This document shows, piece after piece, positions 1 through 5,037 of a DNA stretch of 5,739 nucleotides; the stretch's first letter is position 1, and every line of letters begins with the position of its first letter. This DNA is from an uncultured Dehalococcoidia bacterium. Lineage in GTDB: Bacteria; Chloroflexota; Dehalococcoidia; Lucifugimonadales; GCA-2712585. The stretch spans positions 1 through 5,739 of the forward strand of contig CAJXDJ010000070.1 in the NCBI GenBank assembly GCA_913052045.1, in the 5' to 3' direction. Under the pieces are notes generated by a model that saw only the letters and a program-made list of their open reading frames with translations, was not told the origin of the DNA and did no database searches. Both the position numbers and the translations under genes were made by a program.

Positions 1-392
1 AACAATCTGTGGTAACTCCCCATGCCATAACGCCGAAACATGGCAATCTGACGGATCATTTCTGGGGGATGAGCCACTTTCGATACGGCGGTCGCGAAGA
101 TTTGGTGCCAAAGCAAGGTTATTTTCTCCTCCAAAGGCCTAGGGGAGTTGATAAGCCTGTACATCCAATAACCCGCGGCGCTCATGGGGTTACCAGGAAG
201 TCTGTAGCTAGGACAACGTCGAAACATCAGGCTTTCATCTAGTTGGGGTACTCCATGGGCCTTAGGATCCAGGAGCTCTTCTACTGTTGACTCATATCCT
301 TTGGTCACCCTAAGCTCTAATTCGTCCCTGGAAGCTCCAAATCCTGCCCTACGCATTAGGTGTGCCATGAGGGCAATGTCTTTATGTGGCAT
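1..392 (-). CDS. DUF1800 family protein, N-terminal part (cut by the left window edge)
   Basis: Minus-strand reading frame of 130 codons plus two bases, open to the left edge, so the C-terminus is missing. The protein begins MPHKDIALMAHLMRRAGFGA, the usual N-terminal signature of DUF1800 (a leucine/arginine-rich helix followed by RAGFG). At residues 82-106 it has N-S-P-R-P-L-E-E-K followed by L-W-H-Q-I-F-A-T, matching the family's 'PL-(x)-E-(x)n-WHNHF' block. The second His of that block is replaced by Ile. The ATG at 392 is supported by AAGG at 398-401 with a 5-nt spacer. A second Met at residue 9 is a less likely start. DUF1800 proteins are typically 450-600 residues long and are often next to a DUF1501 gene, which would lie outside this window. 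Their biochemical role is not established, so I assign none. The 107-nt gap from the MFS gene and a promoter candidate suggest its own transcript. Confidence 0.85.
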   Translation of the reverse strand, partial: MPHKDIALMAHLMRRAGFGASRDELELRVTKGYESTVEELLDPKAHGVPQLDESLMFRRCPSYRLPGNPMSAAGYWMYRLINSPRPLEEKITLLWHQIFATAVSKVAHPPEMIRQIAMFRRYGMGSYHRL

Positions 393-427
393 CGTTACCT
401 TGCTGTAAAAACATCAGTTTGCATTAC

Positions 428-457
428 ATCTTAACCAGGTATAGTTGAACCGGTCAA
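428..457 (-). promoter_or_regulatory. Candidate promoter of the DUF1800 gene
   Basis: Reading the minus strand, TTGACC at 452-457 (5 of 6 to the -35 consensus) and TAAGAT at 428-433 (4 of 6 to the -10 consensus) are separated by 18 nt. This would start a transcript near 421, about 29 nt before the ATG at 392. The -35 sits inside a near-palindrome, TTGAACCGGTCAA at 445-457 on the plus strand, which has one extra base. This is a match by eye only; a sigma-70 promoter of this quality can occur by chance. Confidence 0.35.
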
Positions 458-499
458 TAATCCATTACTTTTGATCGGCTGATGTAGATTCCTTCTAGT

Positions 500-1717
500 T
501 CAATCTTTTTGAGCTTGACGATTCACTACTGGTGCCATATGCATATGAGCAAGCGCATTTGTAGTTACCAAACTACCGCCACCAAAAATTGCCCAGTTAA
601 CACCTAACCATCCAGCTACAGCCCCCATGCCCAACGAACCAAATCCTATGCCAGTCATTACTATTCCATATATTGCCATAATTCGCCCACGCATTTCTTC
701 TGGACATAAACTTAGGAGAAGAGTGTTTGCCTGAATGTCATATATTACGGCTACTATCCCTATACCCGATACTAATGCGTAAGATAAATAGGCGTCTCGG
801 CTAAAGCTAAAAGCGATTAAGGCGAGACCAAAAAGAAAGGCGCCACCCCAAAGAATAGATCCCTTAAGTTTGACGTCGCCAAAGCTAGAGATAGATAGAG
901 CTCCCAAGACTCCTCCCAAGCCTCTAAATGTTCCCAAAAGGCCCAAGGTTACGGAATCTCCTCCCAATAAGCTGACGGCGACCACAGGAAACATTGACCA
1001 AGTGGAGTAACCTAGGCTTTCTGTGACTAGAACTGTCCATAGGATAGTCCTAAGGGAGGTGTCGTTTTTTACAAACTTTAATGCTTCTCTGAAGTCTTGG
1101 ATAAAAGATTTGGTTGCTCGATTTTTAATCGGGACCGATTGCACTCGGAATAGTGCTAGAATTCCGATAAGGATAATAAAACCCAAGATTAAGAAAAGAT
1201 AACCAGTCCCAAATGATTTTATAATAAACCCTGCACTTATGGGTCCGACCAACCCCGCTCCTTGGGAAGTCAAGAACGTTGCTGCGGTCGCATTCATGAA
1301 TGCTTTTCTTCCTACGATAGAGAACGTAAAGGGCTTACCTGCGGTCCGTTGCAAAGACATGCCCATTCTCTGGATAACTGACAAAATAAGAACGTGCCAT
1401 ACCTGAACCATGTCATTTATTACGAGTATTCCAAGCACCAAAATTGCCAGGCCCATCACGGATTGCGAAATTATCATTAATTTTCGCCGATCGAGCCTAT
1501 CGGACATTAGTCCCCAAAAGGGGTTCAATATCAAATTCGACGCTGCACCTAATGCTGGAGCAAGGCCAACCATAAATGGCGACGCAGTTAATTCCCACAG
1601 AAGCCAACCCTGGCCAATCATAAATGGTTGAAATCCTGCTGCTCCAGCTAAACTACTTAGCCATATCCAACGAAATGCCGGTATTCTGAAGGCTAGGATT
1701 AAACGGTCCCAGTTCAC
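500..1717 (-). CDS. MFS transporter, MFS_3/EntS-like exporter family
   Basis: A 405-residue integral membrane protein, the usual length of a 12-helix MFS carrier, expected in the cytoplasmic membrane. The N-terminus (residues 9-58) follows the MFS_3 pattern: F-R-x-x-W-x-x-x-L, then G-W-L-L-W-E-L-T-A-S-P, then G-L. Loop 2-3 carries motif A, G-L-M-S-D-R-L-D-R-R-K at 69-79. Helix 10-11 carries N-T-L-L-L-S-L-C-P-E-E-M-R-G-R at 331-345, a strong match to the family's 'NTLLQxxVPDxxRGR' block. Relatives include enterobactin and macrolide efflux proteins, but substrate cannot be read from sequence. The start is GTG at 1717. It has no Shine-Dalgarno at a normal distance (an AGGAA lies about 16 nt upstream). 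A TAA nine codons upstream closes the frame, and no other ATG, GTG or TTG lies between, so GTG is the best choice. A promoter with an embedded inverted repeat precedes it, so it is probably regulated separately from lgt. Confidence 0.92.
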   Translation of the reverse strand: MNWDRLILAFRIPAFRWIWLSSLAGAAGFQPFMIGQGWLLWELTASPFMVGLAPALGAASNLILNPFWGLMSDRLDRRKLMIISQSVMGLAILVLGILVINDMVQVWHVLILSVIQRMGMSLQRTAGKPFTFSIVGRKAFMNATAATFLTSQGAGLVGPISAGFIIKSFGTGYLFLILGFIILIGILALFRVQSVPIKNRATKSFIQDFREALKFVKNDTSLRTILWTVLVTESLGYSTWSMFPVVAVSLLGGDSVTLGLLGTFRGLGGVLGALSISSFGDVKLKGSILWGGAFLFGLALIAFSFSRDAYLSYALVSGIGIVAVIYDIQANTLLLSLCPEEMRGRIMAIYGIVMTGIGFGSLGMGAVAGWLGVNWAIFGGGSLVTTNALAHMHMAPVVNRQAQKD

Positions 1718-1756
1718 GATAAGAAAATAAGGTTTCCTAATTTAGACTTCATGATA

Positions 1757-1784
1757 AGGATAACGTAATCGTTATCAGTGTAAA
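1757..1784 (-). promoter_or_regulatory. Candidate promoter of the MFS gene
   Basis: On the minus strand TTTACA (1779-1784, 5 of 6 to the -35 consensus) and TATCCT (1757-1762, 4 of 6 to the -10 consensus) are 16 nt apart. They would start transcription near 1750, about 33 nt before the GTG at 1717. The spacer is almost entirely filled by an inverted repeat described separately. A perfect TATAAT on the same strand at 1842-1847 is an alternative -10, but only a poor -35 (CTATCA) precedes it. Assigned by eye. Confidence 0.45.
1759..1776. promoter_or_regulatory. Inverted repeat, probable repressor operator
   Basis: GATAACG-TAAT-CGTTATC is an inverted repeat with perfect 7-bp arms and a 4-bp centre. 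It lies between the candidate -35 and -10 elements of the MFS gene and overlaps the -10 by four bases. Size and position fit the operator of a dimeric repressor such as a MarR- or TetR-type protein, which commonly controls MFS efflux genes. No regulator gene is in the window, so the binding protein is unknown. The repeat is seen directly; its function is inferred. Confidence 0.55.
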
Positions 1785-1819
1785 CGTATTTCCTTGGCAG
1801 AATCCTGTGGAATTGCACG

Positions 1820-1915
1820 ATGGATGAATTCACGAAATGGGATTATAGTCAAGGGCAAAGCTTTGATAGAGAGTCAGGAATAGGGTTCACAGTGACAATT
1901 AGTCCAGCAGGGTAA
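1820..1915 (+). CDS. Possible small ORF, 31 residues (doubtful)
   Basis: A short plus-strand frame begins ATG at 1820 and ends TAA at 1913-1915. The peptide starts M-D-E-F-T-K-W-D-Y-S-Q-G and ends F-T-V-T-I-S-P-A-G. A GGA at 1809-1811 gives an 8-nt spacing, a weak ribosome binding site. The frame is open upstream only to a TAA at 1781-1783. It runs opposite to both neighbours. I do not recognise the sequence; it has no transmembrane stretch or signal peptide. It may be a chance frame, a relic of a decayed gene, or a real small protein. Chance is the most likely of these at this length. Confidence 0.15.
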   Translation: MDEFTKWDYSQGQSFDRESGIGFTVTISPAG

Positions 1916-1998
1916 ATAAGATATCCGTATGATCAGTTTGGTGGGAAAGCATTTTTGGCTGGAGGCTAGTCCCAGAAATAAGAACGCTATGAGTTCCC

Positions 1999-2895
1999 CT
2001 ATCTGGATATGCGTTTGGGTGACCAGCTAGCTTTAGAGATCAATAGCGTGATGCCAATAACCATAATGGTTAAGGTGATTATTTGGGCTGCATCCAGGCC
2101 TGCTATGTAGATACGGTCTTCTCTAGCAAAACTAATAAAGAATCGTCCAAAGGAATATAGGGTTGCGTACAGCGCAAAAAGCATACCATTTGGTTTGAGC
2201 CGATCGCGAAAGATAAACCATAGGATACTTAGTGCTACCATGTTCCAGATCATCTCGTAGGCTACGGCAGGATGTGTAGGAGTTTCAGCATAACGACCTG
2301 CATAACGGTAAAGTTCCTCAGTCTGGGGATGTCGGTAAACAAAAGCCCACGCGAGTTCTGTGGCCTTCGCGAAATGCTCTCCGTTGATAACGTCGCCGAT
2401 CCTACCCAGGGTTTGACTTATTAGTAGAGCTGGTGCTGTTATATCGGCTAGCTTTCCAATCGATGGCATGTCGATTTTTTCTAATCTTCCTAGCCATGGG
2501 AAAATTTTGTTCCAGGAGTTGATCAAGGTATCCCTGTTTCTGATCAACATATAGCCAGCGCTGAAGATGAATCCACCAGTTATGGCGCCTATGATTCCTA
2601 TTCCTCCCTGCCAAACATAGAATATTCTGATAGGATCGTGTTGGTAAATACGATCCCAGAAATCTAAAACGTGAAAAATCCGAGCTCCGATTATCGCTCC
2701 GAAAATGCCTATAACCGCAATCGAATGGACTGTATCCGGAACAATTCCTCTGCGTTTAGCCCAAACTGTTACCAATATCAGACCTACTAGTACTGCTATA
2801 AGAGTAAAAAATCCATGCCAAGTAATCGTAAAACTCCCAGCATCTATCAGATCAGGATCTATGTTTATTCTGATGATGTTAAGGATTGTTGTCAT
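1999..2895 (-). CDS. lgt: Phosphatidylglycerol-prolipoprotein diacylglyceryl transferase
   Basis: This 298-residue polytopic inner-membrane enzyme would transfer diacylglycerol from phosphatidylglycerol to the lipobox cysteine of prolipoproteins, the first step of lipoprotein maturation. Visible family blocks in order are W-H-G-F-F at 26-30, G-A-R-I-F-H-V at 70-76, W-Q-G-G-I-G-I-I-G at 95-103, the Lgt signature G-R-I-G-D-V-I-N-G-E-H at 164-174, H-P-A-V-A-Y-E at 208-214, and Y-S-F-G-R-F-F at 247-253. Around seven hydrophobic segments are present. Length is normal (E. coli about 291). The ATG at 2895 is preceded by GAGGAA at 2902-2907 with 6-nt spacing, the clearest ribosome binding site in the window. 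It lies 80 nt after ispE on the same strand and may be co-transcribed with it. Several positions essential in E. coli Lgt are substituted here (see findings). Related Gram-positive and Chloroflexota-type enzymes may share these changes, so I still call it functional. Confidence 0.95.
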   Translation of the reverse strand: MTTILNIIRINIDPDLIDAGSFTITWHGFFTLIAVLVGLILVTVWAKRRGIVPDTVHSIAVIGIFGAIIGARIFHVLDFWDRIYQHDPIRIFYVWQGGIGIIGAITGGFIFSAGYMLIRNRDTLINSWNKIFPWLGRLEKIDMPSIGKLADITAPALLISQTLGRIGDVINGEHFAKATELAWAFVYRHPQTEELYRYAGRYAETPTHPAVAYEMIWNMVALSILWFIFRDRLKPNGMLFALYATLYSFGRFFISFAREDRIYIAGLDAAQIITLTIMVIGITLLISKASWSPKRISR

Positions 2896-2901
2896 AAGGG
2901 A

Positions 2902-2907
2902 TTCCTC
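2902..2907 (-). promoter_or_regulatory. Ribosome binding site of lgt
   Basis: GAGGAA read on the minus strand, 6 nt before the ATG at 2895. It fixes the lgt start and is the best Shine-Dalgarno match among the minus-strand genes. Confidence 0.7.
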
Positions 2908-2975
2908 AATTAATTAAGATCGCCGTTGAATCCTATAATCAATAATGTTTGGTCTTCGTACATTCTTACGTTAGT

Positions 2976-3854
2976 CTAGAGTCGGGATCGATCAGGAGTC
3001 AAGATAGGGGATGCGTCTATTGTTTCTAAAAGATAGACTTTATGGCTTTTTTGATTTAATCGATCTCTAAGTTTAATTCCCTGTTCTTTTTCTGGAACGA
3101 AGGTGAACAAACTAGGTCCTGCTCCAGATAGGTGGACGGAAGATGCTCCGCATTGAATCATGTCATCTTTGATAATATCGAGCCCAGTGAAAACATCGAA
3201 GGCTATTTGTTCGAAAGAATTAACCATTAGTCGATAGTCTAAGCTATTTCGTGCTATGGAGTCTGCTAGACTCCTGGCATTATCCCCATTCGAAAACAGT
3301 TCATAGTCCAGAGCCTCATAAAGACGCTGGGTTTTATTCTCAATGCTTGTTATTGGACAAACTAATACTAGCCATTTGTTTTTTAAGGGCTTCAACGTTT
3401 TTAGGTTATGCCCTATGCCAGTCCCAAGAGTAGTTCCTCCGCGGAGAAGATAGGGGACGTCGGAGCCAAGGTTTGAAGCCAAATAGTGGAGGTCCTTGCT
3501 TCTAAGGTTGAGATCCCAGAGTTGATTCAATGCTATCAAAGTGGCTGCTGCGTCACTACTTCCCCCTCCAAGGCCCATCGCTGTTGGTATAACCTTTATT
3601 ATCTTTATCTTTGCTCCTCCTACATAGCCTGCGAATTGTTGGAGAAGATTAGCGGCTTTATAGGCCAAATTGTTTTCGTTCGACAAACTTATTTGAGAAC
3701 AAGTTAAGGAGATAATATCAGCCTTATCAACATATATTGTGTCTGCTAAACTGACCGTTTGATATATGGTTGAAATATCATGGTAACCATCCTGCCTAAG
3801 CCGAATGATTTCTAGACTAAGGTTAATTTTTGCGTATGCTTTAGCCTTCAACAT
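2976..3854 (-). CDS. ispE: 4-diphosphocytidyl-2-C-methyl-D-erythritol kinase
   Basis: This GHMP-superfamily kinase of the MEP (non-mevalonate) isoprenoid pathway phosphorylates CDP-methylerythritol with ATP in the cytosol. Numbered from the ATG at 3854 (292 residues, normal length), it has A-K-I-N-L-S-L at 8-14 with the catalytic Lys 9, and D-G-Y-H at 22-25. The ATP-binding loop is P-T-A-M-G-L-G-G-G-S-S-D-A-A at 90-103. The catalytic Asp 132 is in L-G-S-D-V-P-Y, and the C-terminal GHMP motif is S-G-A-G-P at 243-247. All key residues are intact. An ATG nine bases upstream (3863) would add M-I-L. I prefer 3854 because a GGA lies 8 nt before it and the N-terminus then matches the usual family start. 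The gene overlaps the end of rsmA by 14 nt (23 with the longer start), implying translational coupling. The rsmA-ispE pairing is common in several Gram-positive-like phyla. Confidence 0.96.
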   Translation of the reverse strand: MLKAKAYAKINLSLEIIRLRQDGYHDISTIYQTVSLADTIYVDKADIISLTCSQISLSNENNLAYKAANLLQQFAGYVGGAKIKIIKVIPTAMGLGGGSSDAAATLIALNQLWDLNLRSKDLHYLASNLGSDVPYLLRGGTTLGTGIGHNLKTLKPLKNKWLVLVCPITSIENKTQRLYEALDYELFSNGDNARSLADSIARNSLDYRLMVNSFEQIAFDVFTGLDIIKDDMIQCGASSVHLSGAGPSLFTFVPEKEQGIKLRDRLNQKSHKVYLLETIDASPILTPDRSRL

Positions 3855-4641
3855 TAGTATCATCCGTAAATTCTTTAGATAAAGTTAACCATTCATCTAT
3901 ATTCAAGGTGGACGGTCGTCTAGTAGGATCAATATATGCTCTATTTAGAAGTTTACCCGATAAGATGGGATTCAATTTCAGTCCAAGGCTAAGTGAATTC
4001 CGAATCTGCTTGCGCGGTGCAAAAAATCCACCCTTTACGACCTTGAAAAAATGTGGAGCCTCTTCAGCCTTTACCAGTGATGTTTCGTGGAGATCAATCC
4101 GTACGACCGCGGACCTTACTTTAGGAATTGGCCGAAAGGCTTTAGGTGGTACAGCACAAATTTTTCTCGCAGACCCGTATATCTGAGTCGCAACGGAAAG
4201 CAGGCTCATATCGTTGGGTTGAGCGGTTATAGAGTTTGCTACTTCTTGTTGAACCATTATGATGATGGAATCAGGTTTAGGCGGGGTTTCTAGTAATCTT
4301 CGCATAATAGGGTTGGCGGCGTAATAAGGAAGGTTAGCTACTACTTTGTAGGGCAAATTCGTGCCGATGATAGATCCTATGTCAACATAGCGGGCATCGG
4401 CATTTAGAATTGTCAGGTTGCTTGGATAACCCAATCTCTGATTCAATGAACCTGCGAGAGTTTCATCGAGCTCTATGGCTACAACTTTCTTGACTCTTCT
4501 TAAAAGCTCTTTGGTAAGGAATCCTTTCCCAGGGCCTATTTCTAGTACTACATCATTATGAGAAAGATCGGCAGCCGTTAGAATTTTTGACAAAATTCTT
4601 CGGTTTATTAGAAAATGTTGGCCTAGGGCTGCGCGTGGCAT
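3841..4641 (-). CDS. rsmA: 16S rRNA (adenine1518-N6/adenine1519-N6)-dimethyltransferase
   Basis: RsmA (KsgA) dimethylates two adjacent adenines in the 3' hairpin of 16S rRNA during 30S maturation, using S-adenosylmethionine. Numbered from ATG 4641 (266 residues, normal length), L-G-Q-H-F-L-I-N is at 6-13. The SAM-binding motif I, E-I-G-P-G-K-G, is at 34-40. The adenine methylase motif N-L-P-Y-Y is at 103-107, M-V-Q-Q-E-V-A at 129-135, and the C-terminal domain blocks V-P-P-K-A-F-R-P-I-P-K-V at 164-175 and F-F-A-P-R-K-Q at 206-212. The frame remains open to a GTG at 4734, but that extension lies inside the SRP RNA (its 3' strand and apical helix) and has no homology to RsmA. ATG 4641 is therefore the start. 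No Shine-Dalgarno precedes it. It begins 24 nt after the SRP RNA 3' end and overlaps ispE at its own end. Confidence 0.96.
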   Translation of the reverse strand: MPRAALGQHFLINRRILSKILTAADLSHNDVVLEIGPGKGFLTKELLRRVKKVVAIELDETLAGSLNQRLGYPSNLTILNADARYVDIGSIIGTNLPYKVVANLPYYAANPIMRRLLETPPKPDSIIIMVQQEVANSITAQPNDMSLLSVATQIYGSARKICAVPPKAFRPIPKVRSAVVRIDLHETSLVKAEEAPHFFKVVKGGFFAPRKQIRNSLSLGLKLNPILSGKLLNRAYIDPTRRPSTLNIDEWLTLSKEFTDDTNVEG

Positions 4642-4665
4642 ATTATTAATTCGATTTACGATAAT

Positions 4666-4938
4666 CGAGACTGTGCATCTTCCTTCGACAACGTCTACCA
4701 GATTTGTCCTATCAATATGGCTCGGGTTAGGCACTCCCGCGGCACCCAGAGTGGTCTGCTTACCGTTGCTTCCTTCCGGACCTGGCGGGTTTCACAAGTC
4801 TCTGCTGCACGGGACCCAACCGTCAACGCTTTCTTGCCAGGATAGAGACCTCGTGTCCGAGCCTGGGGAAGTCTTCAGCCCCGCTGTAGCGGATTGCGGG
4901 CGAAGGGCACCGCTAGCTCCCCACTTAGCACAGTCTCG
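4666..4938 (-). ncRNA. ffs: Large bacterial SRP RNA with Alu domain (Bacillus-type scRNA)
   Basis: This is the RNA of the signal recognition particle, which with Ffh targets membrane proteins co-translationally. The diagnostic apical hairpin of helix 8 is present on the minus strand: C-C-A-G-G-T-C-C-G-G-A-A-G-G-A-A-G-C-A. It is flanked by helices TCCCGTG/CGCGGGA (7 bp) and GGTTGGG/CCTAACC (7 bp, with a G-U). Further out, TCCTGGCAAGA can pair with TTGATAGGA and CTTCC with GGAAG, giving helix 5. The 5' part has the Alu-domain pattern GGGGAGCTAGCGGTGCCC then CCCGC-(11 nt)-GCGGG. The ends are defined by a perfect 11-bp terminal helix, CGAGACTGTGC (4928-4938) with GCACAGTCTCG (4666-4676). The resulting 273 nt is essentially the length of B. 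subtilis scRNA. The 5' end also falls 6 nt after a promoter -10 box. The ends are inferred from folding, not from mapping. Confidence 0.93.
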
Positions 4939-4943
4939 TAGCC

Positions 4944-4972
4944 ATGGTATTCTCAGCAGGTTGTACTGTCAA
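4944..4972 (-). promoter_or_regulatory. Promoter of the SRP RNA (and probably rsmA-ispE)
   Basis: On the minus strand a consensus -35 TTGACA (4967-4972) is separated by exactly 17 nt from TACCAT (4944-4949, 4 of 6 to the -10 consensus). The predicted start, about 6-7 nt downstream, coincides with the first base of the SRP RNA terminal helix at 4938. Independent agreement between promoter and RNA fold makes this the best-supported promoter in the window. With no terminator visible after the RNA, it may also drive rsmA and ispE. Confidence 0.75.
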
Positions 4973-5025
4973 ATTTCATATCTGGTTGTTATTGCCTAGT
5001 TTTTATACCGATGGTAGACTCCTTC

Positions 5026-5030
5026 AGGGG
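5026..5030 (+). promoter_or_regulatory. Ribosome binding site of galU
   Basis: AGGGG ends 7 nt before the GTG at 5038. It decides the start in favour of GTG over the in-frame ATG at 5011, which has no such site upstream. A weak -10-like TATACC at 5004-5009 would start a transcript near 5016, also excluding ATG 5011, but I see no -35 to go with it. Confidence 0.55.
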
Positions 5031-5037
5031 TACTATT

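Larger units (their letters stand above)
1718..1998. other. Intergenic region between lgt and the MFS gene
   Basis: This 281-nt stretch between two minus-strand genes holds the MFS promoter and operator candidates at its left end. It also holds a possible 31-codon plus-strand ORF at 1820-1915. I find no convincing rho-independent terminator after the lgt stop: the only hairpin-like element, around 1958-1975 (CTGG/CCAG arms), is short and has no U-run in the right place. No tRNA or known riboswitch pattern was recognised. Confidence 0.6.

Noticed and set aside
9..242. Plus-strand 77-codon frame
   Set aside because: It is antisense to the well-supported DUF1800 coding frame and has no family resemblance.
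1842..1847. Perfect TATAAT on the minus strand as the main MFS promoter
   Set aside because: The hexamer 17 nt upstream (CTATCA) matches the -35 consensus at only three positions. The site nearer the gene has a better pair of elements plus the operator-like repeat.
1921..2009. Separated ATATCC/GGATAT inverted repeat flanking the lgt end
   Set aside because: Six-base arms about 77 nt apart are expected by chance, and one arm is inside the lgt coding region.
4651..4668. Hairpin TCGATT-(6 nt)-AATCGA as terminator of the SRP RNA
   Set aside because: The stem is only 6 bp and AT-rich, it competes with the last bases of the SRP RNA terminal helix, and no U-run follows on the minus strand.
4646..4678. 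Ten-codon leader peptide (starting M-H-S-L-D-Y) ending 4 nt before the rsmA ATG
   Set aside because: Its ATG overlaps the 3' strand of the SRP RNA terminal helix and would be structured or cut off. The GGAAG before it is too close to serve as a ribosome binding site. A chance frame is more likely.
4642..4734. N-terminal extension of rsmA from a GTG at 4734
   Set aside because: These 31 codons lie mostly within the SRP RNA and do not resemble RsmA. The family-typical N-terminus begins at the ATG at 4641.
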